64,000 nucleotides of DNA from Metallyticus violacea (Eukaryota; Arthropoda; Insecta; Mantodea; Metallyticidae), in NCBI GenBank assembly GCA_030762175.1, contig CM060831.1, positions 1,939,001-2,003,000 of the forward strand, written 5' to 3'. A program made the translations under genes and the position numbers. Numbering within the stretch: the first letter of the stretch is position 1; every line of letters begins with the position of its first letter. The notes beneath the pieces are model-generated. The model was not told the DNA's origin, searched no databases, and worked only from the letters and a program-made list of their open reading frames with translations. This document shows positions 31,960 through 43,510 of the stretch, in pieces.

Positions 31960-33510
31960 GATTGCTTTTGCAGGACACAATAAGCTCAGGTCAACCATAT
32001 AATTTTCAGCTGCTGATATGGAAAATAAGCAACTTGATTTGTTCTTGGTACCATATGTTTGGGTTCATTTATTTAGAATATTTTTGTTTCGGCTAAATAC
32101 TAATGAGACAAGGTTCACTTGGAAAGGAATTGCAAAGTTACAAACTTGTTATTACCAGTTTGAATCATGGTTTTAACAAGTGGTGTCCCTTAGCTCATTT
32201 AGCAAATTTGTTCTTGCAGGTATTAGTGCAGAGAAGAGGGTTATGGAGTTCCAAAAACCAATGCAACTGAAAAAGATGCTTTTTAGGAGTATAGCCTATG
32301 GTGTACAGTCTCATACATAGCTTACAAGTGACAAGTCAACCAATTGATTTTTTACTAAATTTTTTTACTACAGGTTTAATAGCTGTCATAGTTACTGAAA
32401 CAAATGTATATGGGCATAAAGTGCAGGAAAATCTCATCTGATCTCAATCAGATCTGACTAGCAGTGAAATGAAGTGATTTATTATACAAAAGTAGGCCAA
32501 TTTTTTATTACATTATTTCAAAATTCAAAGAAAATTACATTCCTGGTGAAAAAGTCATTGTTGATTAAAGTTTGATGCTCTGGAAGGGCTGCTTGAGTTG
32601 GAAGTAGTATATCAAAACAAAAAAGTTTGACCTTTGAGAAAATAAATCAGAGTATGTGTAAATTAGGTATACTTACAGTGGAAAAGGGACTGGCAATACA
32701 GGAGGAAAAGACATGGTGTTATCTGATTCCACAGTCATATACCTCATGGAACCTGTACTTGATTAGAGTAGGACTGTATATCTACACAACTGATACAGCT
32801 CCCCTAAGTTATTTATTGTTTATACAAAAGAATGACAAATTCCATTGGAACAGTACATTCAAATTGGATTGGATTGCCAAAGTATATGAACGTACAGGCT
32901 CTAAAGAGAGGGGAAATGGATGTGCGCCAGCTTCCACCTTTGACTTATTGCTTGGCGTAATAGAAGAGTGGTTACAGCTTGATCTAATTGTAATTCTAAA
33001 ATTTTTATGAATGATGCCAAAACCAAAATGACAATTTTCAAGCCTGATATTATACAGGAATACAAAATCATTTTGGTGGTGTTATTTTAGTGGATCAGGG
33101 ATTGCAGGAATATCCTCATTTATGAAAAATTGTAAATGGTACAAAAAACTATTTTTTTATATGTTGGATATCACTAAATACAATTGCTTGGTAACTTGGA
33201 GAGCTCTACACCCACAAAAAACAATGACATGGGTGGATTTTCACTCAGTTGCTCACAGCCTAATTGCAAGCTACCAAATTCAGAGGTCTAAACACACAGG
33301 GGGTAGAAAGTCTAAAACCCCTGCCATACTCAGATTGATGAAAAACATTTCCCAATACAATCTATGGGAAAAAAATTGTCAGTTTTGGAAATGTGTGGTA
33401 TGCTTCAAAAGGGGCATACACAAGGAAATCAACATGATTTTTGGTGATTGTGGAGATGTGCCCTTATGTTACTACCCATTCTTTGAGGTATATCATTTAA
33501 AATGAAAACA
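31960..33510 (+). pseudogene. piggyBac-like transposase, degraded
   Basis: C-terminal half clear: NCKWYKKLFFYMLDITKYN with VTWRALHP (33122-33215), MTWVDFHSVAHSLIASYQIQ, and a Cys-rich end WKCVVCFKRGIHKE...GDCGDVPLCYYPFFEVYH (to 33505), the zinc-binding C-terminus of piggyBac transposases. The 32627-33010 frame and earlier pieces are likely its N-terminal parts. Frames are broken; I did not find TTAA-flanked ends. Confidence 0.65.
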
Positions 33511-34230
33511 TTTGAAGGTAAGGTTAAACTATTTTATAGATTTTTTTAAGTTTATTTTATAAATAAATGCTGAAACAATTACAGGTTGAAAATTATTTGA
33601 TTTGCAGTGCTTGCCATATATGTATAAACATCCATATCGCTCAGGTCCATTTTACTCTGGGTGTCTATATATGTTCACATCAGGGAAGAGGTTAAATATG
33701 TATGGGTGCTTGTACAGGTATCCACAAAGCTGATCATGTGTATGTAGTTTGTAATACAGATGGCTGTATATCTGAAGAAGTGGCCAAGGTAAGTATCAAT
33801 GGGCAGCCTAAGACTTTGTAACTGCTAAGGAGGAGGAGGAGGAGGAAGAGGAGGAGAAGTCTTAATAATGTATTTAACTGACAAATGTCCTTAGAGTTTG
33901 GAAGATTTAAGAAACTAATCATTAATCATTTTACTGTACAGATTCTAGGAATTATTGAAAGAAGTATTGTTACTGGATTGTATTTTAATTAAGCACATAT
34001 GATAGGCTACATTATGTTGACAATGCTTAATACTTGTACTAACGAGTATACAGGGAATAAAATAAATTCAATTGATAATCAATCCATGCTGAGAATGTAT
34101 ACAATGGCTTTCATAACATATCGAAGTGTTTGGATATTAATGAAATATGCGTGATATTTAGCCAAAAATACAAGTATATGTTAAAATTTCCACAAATTAA
34201 AAACTGTATCTAGAGAATTGTGAGCTTTAC
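33511..34230. other. Intron sequence, short GGA repeat
   Basis: Purine tract of GGA units at about 33828-33858; otherwise nothing recognised. Confidence 0.5.
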
Positions 34231-34386
34231 CTTTTTGGAAGAATCTAAATTGAGGACTTGTATGGACTTTTTGAGATAAGGATAAAGCCCATACATAGGT
34301 AGAAAGTCTATGTCCGTTAGGAAGACATATGCTGTGTCCACTTGTTGCAGTCCAACATTTCTAAGGAAGTTCACAGGGTAAAAGTT
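34231..34386 (-). CDS. LARGE1: LARGE exon G: GT49 domain with second DxD motif
   Basis: 52 codons, phase 0 at both ends. The peptide begins [20 protein letters not shown], continues [18 protein letters not shown] and ends NLDSSKK. TDID (DID codons at 34306-34314) is the second DxD metal-binding motif, needed in vertebrate LARGE for glucuronyltransferase activity; it is intact. Acceptor TTTCAG|AACTTT, donor AAAAAG|GTAAAG. Confidence 0.95.
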
Positions 34387-34559
34387 CTGAAACAAGACAG
34401 ATAAGCTTCTCAATAACAAACAAAACAAGCAAACAATAAAATAAAACAACTTCCTGAGAAATCAGCAAGGTTTATGAGTAGTATCCGACAAGTTCCAGGC
34501 CTAATAAAAGAAAAGTTAATATACAATCTCTTCTGAGTTATTCTATTTAAATACTTTTT

Positions 34560-34975
34560 GGATTCACTTATTGAAGATTTACTCAGGATATGTTTCATTG
34601 ACCTTCGTCCATAACCTCAGCTGTTAAAAAACTGTGGGATTATTCATTGAAATTAACAAAATGTATGTGGAAGATGCTTTAAAACTTTTAAACCTAAAAG
34701 AGCCTACAATTAATTTCACTGTTGCAACAAAAACAGAAAATATATTATCATTTTTAGATCTGAAGATAATAAAATACAATAATAAAATTGAATTTGGCAT
34801 CTACAGAAAAGACATACATACTGAAAATTATATCAAAGCCCATGGTTTCAATCTTAGATCATATAAAGATGCAGCGTTTAACAGCATAATAAATATATCA
34901 CTGAACAAAGAAGAATGCAAGAATGAATATCAACATATAAAACAGAACTTTCATTTGGATGCATGGCCAGCTTAA
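34560..34975 (+). pseudogene. PLE RT fragment
   Basis: MYVEDALKLLNLKEPTINFT, ILSFLDLKIIKYNNKIEFGI, YRKDIHTENYIKA: the region after YVDD in PLE RT. A reverse PLE end with a weak hammerhead-like core (CTGAGGT...GAAAC) lies at 34580-34620, so this is again a head-to-head piece. Confidence 0.7.
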
Positions 34976-35480
34976 TGGAGATTTGCTTGGCAATGAGAAG
35001 CATGCTGTTTGCTGGCAGAATTGGATATTCATAGCCCCTTAAATTCAAGTGAATAGATTTCTACAGCACACCAAACACAAATTTTTTGGTAATACAATAG
35101 CATTTCCTGTACAAGATTAGGTTTTTATGCTCTCCAGTATCTATTGATTTGAGTAGTTACATGGCTATGCAAATAAAGCCATGCTTCGTCCATAAAAAAA
35201 ATTAAACATAGGTCAACAGAACAAACAACATTATCCAACACCCTATAGCAGAAAATAATTCTACTCACATTATTGCATGGTTGTAATTCCTAAACTAATT
35301 TTAATTGTTACAGTTTAGTGGCAATCCAAGCCAATGTTTTTGAAATTCTTGTGCAAGCTTTCTCAGAGATCTCTCTGGACTTAGTTCTAACTTTCTTTTG
35401 ATGCAATAACTTTTTCTTCTGTAAGAACATGGTGTTTTTACTTTCGGTTTCTAATAAAGAACAGATCCTGTTTCCCTATA
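34950..35480 (-). pseudogene. IS630/Tc1-type transposase fragment
   Basis: Minus frames read FFMDEAWLYLHSH, INRYW, VQEMLLYYQKICVWCAVE, typical of an arthropod transposase family with 'SDEAWF...NRYW...VWCA'. An N-terminal piece (REISEKACTRISKTL-like) is near 35350. Heavily degraded. Confidence 0.6.
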
Positions 35481-35599
35481 TCTATTTACAAGATTACAAA
35501 TTAATTTTCTGTAGACTCATGAACAGTCAGAAATCTATTTATAAATTACTGTCTCACTTCTCTACAAGAATAGGTATGCTTATAATAAATATATAGTGT

Positions 35600-35790
35600 A
35601 TAAGAATGTAAATATAATGGGTATCCTTTTGTACGATAAACTACCAGCAGAGATTAAATCTGTAGAAAAATAAAAATTTAAGTATCAGATGAAAAAATAT
35701 TTCATAAATAGATGTTATATTCATTTGCCGGATTGTAAGTTGTATTTTGTATACAGAATGAATCCTGATTCTACCGACACATTTTCATAA
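35600..35790 (+). pseudogene. LINE C-terminal fragment
   Basis: Reads LLYDKLPAEIKSVEK then FKYQMKKYFINRCY, like the 'LYNSLP.EI....FK..LKKYL' end of Jockey-type LINE ORF2. Confidence 0.55.
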
Positions 35791-36005
35791 GTTGTTCAAG
35801 AATGTTTTCTGAGTGTTTTGATATAAGGAACTCATGATCTCTGGTGGTTCATTACCAGGTAATTTCATTGTTTTGATTTGAAATAACTCAACCACCATTA
35901 TATCTGCATACTCGAAATACAAACAAAACACAACATTTTACTGTAGCAGAACATGTTTACATTATGGCCTGCCACCAATTAATCAACTACTCATCATCTC
36001 CTGAC

Positions 36006-36298
36006 TGTTGGTCCTGGTACTGTAGTGATAACCATACTTCCCTCCTATACCCAAGTTCATGGGTTCAATCCTAGCCAGGATCAATGGGTTTTTTTGGCAT
36101 AAAAATCCTAAGTATGCCTTCCTTTGGAAGGCAAGGGAAGCAGTGTGTCCCGTATCATAGATTTATGGCATGAAAAAGAACCTCAAGCCTGAAAGAAGAG
36201 GCCTCTGAGCATAATTTGTTGGCTATTTTATGCCCTGAATTGAATGGGATGCTAATGACCTGAGATGTTATAGAGCATCCGTAAATGAAACAAATCAA
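36006..36298 (+). repeat. SINE-A copy 6
   Basis: 293 bp with perfect TSD CATCTCCTGAC (35995-36005, 36299-36309). Head GTTGGTCCTGGTACTGTAGT and B box GGGTTCAATCC. Confidence 0.93.
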
Positions 36299-36352
36299 CA
36301 TCTCCTGACAAATGTAATTATTTATTTTTAAGTATTGACAACCTAGCATTAC

Positions 36353-36353
<1 letters not shown>

Positions 36354-36395
<42 letters not shown>
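36354..36395. repeat. (A)42 homopolymer
   Basis: 42 consecutive A. It directly precedes the 3' end of the minus-strand transposase at 36404; length may be affected by assembly. Confidence 0.9.
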
Positions 36396-36399
<4 letters not shown>

Positions 36400-36403
36400 C
36401 TGT

Positions 36404-37290
36404 TTAAAGTAAATGTTCAAAATGTTGACCACCATGAGTATGACTAACTTCACAGCAACGCCTCATGGACTGTTGCACATGCTCTAGCATCCCAGGAGAT
36501 TGGCACACATTGTCAGCGGCTGCTACAATCCTAGCAACAAGATCCATATTAGTTTCAACAGGAGTCACATACAATAGGCTCTTCACACGACCACAGAAGA
36601 AAAAGTCCATAGGTGTCACAGCTGGCCATGGAACAGAACCAGCATAACCAATCCATCTGTACCCAAACTTTCATCAAGGTGTTCCCTAACATTCACTGCA
36701 AAATGTGCTGGGGCCTCATCATGCTGAAATCACATATGCCTATGAATTATCAACAATACATCTTCCAGAAAATGTGGGAGGACATGTTGAAGGAGTGTTT
36801 TCCAAACTACTCCGTTCAGTCTGTCTGGTAGTACATAAGGGGCCCAATCACAGAATTGTTAATGATACCAGCCCATGCATTCACAGAGAATGCCTATTGG
36901 TGGGCTTGATTCACCACAGATTATGGATTTTCACACTTCCAGATAGGCTATTCTGACTATTGAACATATCTTCTCTAGAAAACATTGCCTCATCTGTGTA
37001 CAATATCATAGCAGGAAATGTTGGTTGTCTGCACATTGCTGTAAGAATCAATTAGCAAACTGCACTGGATGTGGAAAATCTGCTGGTTGCAATGACTGAA
37101 CCCTGTGTGGATGATACAGGTGCAATTGCTGTAAGACCCTTAAAACAGTTGCTTGGCTTACATTCACCTCTTGTGCAATATGACGACTACTGCTTGCTGA
37201 GTTGTCACACACTGCATTTAAAACTTCCTTTTCAAAATCTGGCATTCTGATATTCCTTTCTGGCCAGTATCTGCATACTAACAATGAAGA
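36404..37290 (-). pseudogene. IS630/Tc1-type transposase, frameshifted
   Basis: From the N-terminus: HTH region VLNAVCDNSASSSRHIAQEV and TVLRVLQQLHLYHPHRVQ (37048-37284); ILYTDEAMFSREDMFNS with first catalytic D (about 36970); FQHDEAPAHFAVNVREHL with second D (about 36680); TPMDFFFCGRVKSLLY with third D (about 36560); end VQQSMRRC...GGQHFEHLL. All three catalytic positions are visible, but frameshifts and stops separate them. Confidence 0.85.
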
Positions 37291-37374
37291 ACCTCGTTGC
37301 TTAAAGCGCCCATGTACAACTGCAAATGTGGTATGATGAGCTTGCCTTCACTGCAGGAACATCTCTGCATATTT

Positions 37375-37485
37375 AGGATTTTTAAGCCCCCCAAAAAAAT
37401 CCATTTAACCTGGCCGAGATAGAACCTGTGATCTTGGGTCTATGAGGCAAGTATGGTTACCACTAGACACAAGCAGAGACAACAA
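37375..37485 (-). repeat. SINE-A fragment
   Basis: Reverse-oriented head and first part of the body (CTTAAAAATCCTAAATATGC on minus, B-box region mutated). Confidence 0.75.
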
Positions 37486-37795
37486 TCATGTAAAATGTGT
37501 ATATATAATAACATGCAAAACTGATGCAAAATATAGCATTTGCTTATATACAAGCTTTATTTATTTTTAACATGATTTATGCACTTCCCTTATATATTGT
37601 TTCCCTGCATCCATCATTTTTCTAACCTGGTACCTCCAAAACAATGATTTGAGGTTCTACTGTATTTGGCCAAAGACATGAAGTGTATAGCCCCTAAAGT
37701 ACATTATGTAGAGAAATAAAATGAATCGTTTGAAAAGATAAAAGTGTTAAACTTAAATTTTTACAAGTCTGTTCTTACTTAACATAAGAGCTTAC

Positions 37796-37920
37796 CCCTT
37801 CTTTGTACACTATGTGATAGCCAATGTTTTTCCTACTGCTTAACACTTCCGAACTTAGTGCATAGCTCAGGAACTGCTGTGCCTCTGCATCTGACATGTA
37901 CAGCGTCAGACTTATGGGTC
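37796..37920 (-). CDS. LARGE1: LARGE exon F: GT49 domain
   Basis: 125-bp exon with no start codon, recognised by homology. With the phase-1 base from exon E it reads [42 protein letters not shown]. Family members have the same SDAEAQQFL and NxGYHxVYKEG motifs. Acceptor TTGCAG|GACCC, donor GAAGGG|GTAAGC, phase 0 at its end. The intron upstream (toward exon E) holds a mariner, a PLE and a fold-back element. Confidence 0.94.
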
Positions 37921-38055
37921 CTGCAACAGAGGTCAGATTAGATATTAAAATAAATTTTAATGTTTTTAAAATGCGTTACAGGCAGTCTACAATTTTCAAA
38001 GAAAAGATTCCCATAATTAACATTATTATATCACTGAACTGAACTACATACTCTT

Positions 38056-38291
38056 TATATAAAACCTATTTTAAACCAGTCAAAACTTTTTCCCATGGGA
38101 AAGTTTAAAATTCTAAAATGGTTAAAATATTCAACATTCTTAAGTGTTTCACTCTTTAAACTATTAAAATTCAGGACATATTTCGTTTTTAAACTTTCCC
38201 ATGGGAAAGAAATTTTATCTGGTTTAAAATAGGTTTTATATAAAAAATTACATACATTTTACTGCGTTGATTCTGATCAAGTTTTATATTG
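38056..38291. mobile_element. Fold-back element, 236 bp, with TSD
   Basis: Perfect TSD ACTACATACTCTT (38043-38055, 38292-38304). Arms of about 57 bp (TATATAAAACCTATTTTAAA...TTTCCCATGGGAAAG) with a loop of about 75 bp, then a right-only tail of about 45 bp (TACATTTTACTGCGTTGATT). Same architecture as the short PLE fold-backs, but the sequence is unrelated and no hammerhead-like core is seen. It split the PLE at 38305. Confidence 0.88.
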
Positions 38292-38304
38292 ACTACATAC
38301 TCTT

Positions 38305-38890
38305 ATTAACTCCACTTGTTTATATTTATAAAACATGTTTTGCAGATCATTGTTTGCATCCTAGCTAGCTGTCCAATGTTGGATAATTCACGGTGCTCCT
38401 TTGAGGATGTATATTCTGCTCTGATGGAGTGTGATGAACTTTAAATTTATGTTTTCATCCCAGTAAGTATCAAAGTTCATTAACCCGTCTTAGCTTTATG
38501 TGTTCCTGTGCTGATTAAAATTATTGCTTTATTCACTAATTGTGGTTTTCTATTCAGAAATGAGATGCTAGTGCTGATTTCCCCATAGTTTGTACTTTGT
38601 GCTCTTGAATTATTCTTTTAACTGTGTGCCTAGATTCCCTTTGTTTTTCAATATAGATTTTTTAGCATTCTCCACATTTCATTTGGTAAATACATATTTT
38701 TTTCTCCAGAGGAACACTTGCATTTATATTGCCATTAAGGAGATTTTTAATCTTAAATCTGTTTATTGGTGCCAATATCCATATCAAAATCTTTTGAAAT
38801 TTGTGCAAAGCCCATGGATGATATGTGAATCATTTTAATTTTTCTCTTAACTGTACAAGTTTCAATTAGCACTTCAAAGTTAAAAGATTT
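38305..38890 (-). pseudogene. PLE 3' part, GIY-YIG region
   Basis: Minus strand reads broken PLE C-terminal sequence (CGECXKIYIEK-like near 38650, SALASHF near 38560, MKT..YLKFITLHQSRI at 38430) and begins with CTCCACTTG end sequence. Confidence 0.7.
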
Positions 38891-39349
38891 CCATTTTATT
38901 TGAATTACCTTAACTAAAATTCCCTGTTCACTAGTTGCAACATCTTAATGTTATATACTTGTGCATTTTTATATAACAATAATTAATATGAGAACTTAGA
39001 ATAATGCAGACAATCTTAAGAATATAATGAAAATAATAATTTGGAATGACATAAGTGTCACTGCTTCATGTAATAAGTCAAGGTTTAATCTTTGGGCCAA
39101 TGCTTTTCTCAATATACAGTCCTATCTAAACAATTCAATTACTTTACAATTCTCAAATGCATTTATCACTCTTTATTATTAAAATTTCTCCACAATGCAC
39201 TACAAAGTTCCTAAATTAATCTAGACTTACGAGAGAGATATCTGGTGGAGGTTTCTCTTGAAGTTATCAGTTTTACAACTGCTATCTGGCTCTTCAGGAA
39301 TGCTTATCAAAGTAATAAGATTAAAAGGGATTCTAAAAGTTCTTGACCT
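38891..39349. other. No gene recognised
   Basis: AT-rich intron sequence. Confidence 0.5.
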
Positions 39350-40370
39350 GACAAAGAAAACACAAAATTTAAGAGAAATATTTTGTTTTATTTTTCTACA
39401 TAGTCACTTTGTAAATCAATACATTTAGTCCAATGACTTTCCAAATTTTAATATCCTCAGGAAAATAAGATTTGTTGCATCTGTCTCAGCTTCAACCTCA
39501 TCATTTGATGTAAATCTTTGTCCACCCATCCATTTCTTCAGGTTTGGGAACAAAAAGTAACAAATTCGACAAATATGGAGGATGTGAAAGCACTTGGAAG
39601 TGAAGGACCTGCAGCAACAATCCCATACATATGCGAAAGTGCATTATCATGACGAAAGAGAATTTTCTTTTTCATAAGGTGTGGTGGACTTTTGGCTTGA
39701 ATAGCATCCTTCAGTTGGTCCAGTAGTGAAACATAACACTCCCTGATGAAACTGTTTTTGCTTTCTTTGGTGCACTTTCACCTGTTGCCACCCATTATTT
39801 GTATTGCTCCTTCATCTCTGGCATGTAGTGATGAATCCATGTTTCATCTACTGTTATGAAACATTGAAGACACTAGCAGGAATTGCATTTAAACAACTCT
39901 AAACACTCTTGCAAAATGTTCATTTGACATTTTTGGTCTATTGTTAACAAATGCAGCACCCAGTGGGTGGAAAGCTTTCTCATACCTAAGTCTTCATGTA
40001 AAATGTAGTGAGCATGGCCCATCCAGGCCTTTGCAATGTCAGCCAACTCGCGTACCTTCAATCGGCAATCACTGAGTATGCATTTTTGTCACAATCTCAT
40101 GGTTGTAGCAGTTTTGGAATGCCCTGAGTGCTCATCATCTTGAATGGATGTACAACCAAGCTTAAATTCAGCAGTCTATTTTTTTAACCATCATAAATGA
40201 AAGGCAAAAATCCTTTAATGTGCAATCTACCTTCTTTTGTATTTCTGTTGGTGTTAAACCCTTCAAAACGAAATACTTTATCACAGTTCGTATTTCGGTT
40301 CATAGAAAATGTTATTTACACAATTGCCACAAACAAGAGATTATACTTACATGTCTGAAACTTTACAATG
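39350..40370 (-). pseudogene. mariner transposase, degraded
   Basis: Minus frames: EIRTVIKYFVLKGLTPTEIQ (N-terminus, about 40290), LADIAKAWMGHAHYILHEDL and GMRKLSTHWVLHLL (about 40000), DETWIHHYMPEMKEQYK with first D (about 39850), KKAKTVSSG (about 39760), SHPPYLSNLLLFVPKPEEM (about 39560). Order and motifs are those of DD34D mariners. Stops and shifts throughout. Confidence 0.8.
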
Positions 40371-40384
40371 TGCCATCAAAAGAA

Positions 40385-40435
40385 TTTTTTTAATAGTGTT
40401 TAATGCTTGTTTTAACTAATGAGGCATCATAGGCA
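40385..40435 (-). repeat. SINE-B 3' fragment
   Basis: Reverse match to the last 50 bp of SINE-B (AGTGTTTAATGCTTGTTTTA). Confidence 0.55.
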
Positions 40436-40643
40436 ATATTTAAAGGATGGTACTTAACAACTATCATAGTAATTTGGCCATCTTCATAACATTTCTGAGT
40501 CAGGCCTAAGCGAAGTATTTTCCAAGCTATTTCTTTTACAAAATTAGTAACTTTAGTAGACATTGCCCACATATTCACTAAAATATCAACCTTTTGCTAT
40601 GGCACATTTAAAACAAAATGACACTTTAGTTGAAGTTTCTTAC

Positions 40644-40824
40644 CTTCCCAGTGTTTGCAAAGTGCCTCCACCATCTGCAGTCTGTCCATAGATAGTTGAG
40701 CAACAAGAGTGACATCGTAACCATCTGATGAAGGTTCATATTCATAGTCAAGGAAGTACAGGTGTGTCCGCAAGCTGTTTACTCGGGCACGGCGAAACTC
40801 ATAACATGGATCCTCTTCATTTAA
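40644..40824 (-). CDS. LARGE1: LARGE exon E: start of GT49 domain
   Basis: 60 codons plus one base. The peptide is [35 protein letters not shown], then [20 protein letters not shown] and [19 protein letters not shown] is a hallmark of the GT49 (glucuronyltransferase) half of LARGE and its relatives. Acceptor TTGCAG|TTAAAT, donor GGAAG|GTAAGA, leaving phase 1 that exon F completes as glycine. Confidence 0.95.
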
Positions 40825-41089
40825 CTGCAATCAAAATATAGACCTCATATTGAGTTACTTTCACTTTAATATGTCCATCATCTCAGAAGTTGAAAATTAC
40901 ATTGAGGAGGAGATATTTACATTTTTTGCATATTTACATACGTGGAAATATTGTTTAAAAACAAGTTACAATTATAATTATTTTTCAGGTGAATGAAATT
41001 ATCTGCTATACAGAAAGAGTGATGGAAAGATATTTTTTAATTCTAACTTGAATTTTACTTTATTATGATGGTAAGTCATAAAGTAAGTT

Positions 41090-41510
41090 ACAAATGTATA
41101 TAGAACTTAAACAACTTAGAGTAATGATTTAAAAAAGACTTTTATTTCTCAACATAATCTCTCTATACATTATGACAGTTTCCCTACTGTTTCACAAGCC
41201 CTTGAAATTCAACAGCATAAATTCTTTGGGCTGCTGCTGGAACCAGGCAGCAACTGCCCATTTTACACCTTCACTACAGGAAAATGTTCTCCCAAAATAT
41301 GTTTAAGAGAGTCTAACAAATGGAAGTCACTTGAAGCAAGGTCAGGAAGTATTGTTGATAAAACGCATTCACAGCTATGTACAGTATTCATATAAGAAAA
41401 GTTAGATAAATTTGCCCATGGTCTGGAACGTCCCACTAAAAATATTACTTGGGCATCTTTCTCAGCAAATGGGAATTCCCTTATCTTCAAACCGCTACAA
41501 AGCTACTGAG
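41090..41510 (-). pseudogene. mariner C-terminal fragment
   Basis: ILPDLASSDFHLLDSLKHIL with the third-catalytic-residue motif (PDLA.SDF), then AVKWAVAAW-like, AAQRIYAVEFQGL and VKQ. Same family as the copy at 6150-7170. Confidence 0.65.
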
Positions 41511-42478
41511 GTTAAAACCATATTAAATTACTGTAGTGGAAGAACTTAAACCATTTGACCTTGCATCTACGAGTCGATTTTGTGAATATGAACAGTGTGC
41601 ATGACGGAAAAATTGACCTTAATCTAATTTTCTTTAAGAATGAATCCACCTAAGTGGGTATGTTAATTTACAAAACAGACTGACATTGGAATTAAGAAAA
41701 ACCTAACCTGCTTTATGGGAAACCCCTGTGTGATCAAAAGATAGGGATGTGGTGCTCATTAGTGGAGAGAGAATAATAGGTCCTATTTATTTTGAATAAA
41801 CAATTAACAGCGATAGATATGTGCAGAATATTTTGTAACCTTTTTTCCCTATATTACCTGTGAGAGAATGTAGGTTCACAACATTCCAATGGAACTCTGC
41901 TAAGAAACATATTGCCAGCTTATGTCTCCTTTCATGCATTCATGATAACAGTCATTACTAACAACATAATGCCTTCTCGGTCCTTTGATTTAACGCTCGT
42001 GGTTTTTATCTTTGGAAGGCACTAAAGGAAAAAGTATACAAGCTAAATCTACACATATTGGAAGAATTGAAAAATAACGTTCATGAAGAACTTCCTTCCA
42101 TTTCTCAGAGGGAGCTGCAGAGAGTAGGTTAATTTCATAATTTGATGCCGGAAATGTTAGGAAAATGAAGGGAGGCAGTTCCAGCAACTTTTTACTTGAT
42201 AATGATGAGCAAATATACTTCTTGAGTGTTTAAGTTTTAGTAATAAGTTAATAACTTATGCAACAATCATAGCTACGAACTTTCTGACTCCCGTCCACTG
42301 CGGTACCAGCTGGCCATACACTTGGAGTAGACCCACAAAAGTTCACTCATTATTTGAAAATTTGCTCTTTTTTGTTAGGTAATGGTCTGTTATCTCAATT
42401 AAATAATGTTGATATTTGCTGAGGTTATTTAATATTCCTGTAATTTCTTTTATATAATTTTTTTGAGTAATGTTTACC
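41510..42478. other. No gene recognised
   Basis: Intron sequence; short ORFs without motifs. Confidence 0.5.
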
Positions 42479-43240
42479 TGAAAACAAATTATTTATAAGG
42501 AAGTCACTTAAAATTCACTTTTTATTCCACTTATTTGACATGTTTCAAAGGAAAATTTCCTTCATTGTCAGCATGGTTCCACTGTCAGCTTTCCGGCGTG
42601 GTATTAAGATGTTGCTCTTTGGATTTTACAAATTTTTTGTTGAGGTTGCTGTTGTTTGGAAGATCAAAATTAACTAAATTTTCCTTGTTTTCGTTCAAGA
42701 ATATATTTTCCCACACCGATAATTCTATGAGTTTATGAAGGGCTTTTAACAGTTTTGGTTCATTTTGGAACTCATGTTTTTTTTTGCCAGAAATGGTACG
42801 CTACTGCTGATTTTTCCGTATGTTTATATTTTACACTTCTCATGTGTTCCTTAAACTGTATGGTAATGTTCCTTTTTGTTTTACCTATATATTTATTATT
42901 GCAGTCTTTGCAACTGATTTCATAAATGCCTGATTGTTTCTCTCATGGGATTTTGTCCTTTGTGTTGGTTTTTAGAAGGTTTTTCAAACTGCATTTATTC
43001 GCTGGAGCCAAAATAATGTTGGCCTCTTTAAAAATCTTTTGAAATTTTTGGTGTGCCCATGGATGGAATGTAAATTGTTTATATATCTCTCCTTTGTAAC
43101 CTTTCAGTGTGGTGATTTCTTTTATTTGCTTTTGTTTTTTGAATTTTTCTATCTTTATAAAACTAGAAAATTTGAGTGACTTCCTGATAAATAATTTGTT
43201 TTATGATACTATATTTCACTGTGAAAATCCCAAACTATTC
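42479..43240 (-). mobile_element. PLE 3' part with short inverted ends
   Basis: Ends carry a 35-bp inverted repeat (AAACAAATTATTTATAAGGA left, reverse at about 43170-43200). Minus strand gives the PLE GIY-YIG region (CKDCNNKYIGKTKRNIT-like near 42890, KSAVAYHFWQ-like near 42795) and C-terminus NLVNFDLPNN. The other boundary carries TTTCACTGTGAAAATCCC. Confidence 0.75.
42542..42571 (-). ncRNA. Hammerhead-like core, stem II GAAGGA/TCCTTT
   Basis: CTGACAA, U, GAAGGA, loop AATTT, TCCTTT, GAAAC. Six pairs (one G-U), but G8 of the core is changed to A. Confidence 0.4.
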
Positions 43241-43510
43241 AAATGTTTACCAGTTTCTCTTTTCTAAAGAATCTTCAGTTTGTTACATTTTTCTTTCATA
43301 GTGTAACTTTTTAGCCTCATTAATAACCTTTTTAAGAGCCTTGCAGTATTTCCTGTAGCACTGCTTAAATTTATTAAAATTGTTTTCTCTGCTAATCATG
43401 TCAAGTTTTCTTTTGTGTTTGCAAAAAAACTTGATTTCTTTTATCAAACAATTGTTTGTTGAATTGTTGAGCTTTTTTTGAATAAGAGGGAAAACCTGAA
43501 CTATAAATAT
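43240..43510 (-). pseudogene. LINE fragment, RT-upstream linker
   Basis: Minus strand reads LIKEIKFFCKHKRKLDMISR, ENNFNKFKQCYRKYCKALKK, VINEAKKLHYERK, a pattern of Jockey-like LINE ORF2 proteins between endonuclease and RT. Confidence 0.55.
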
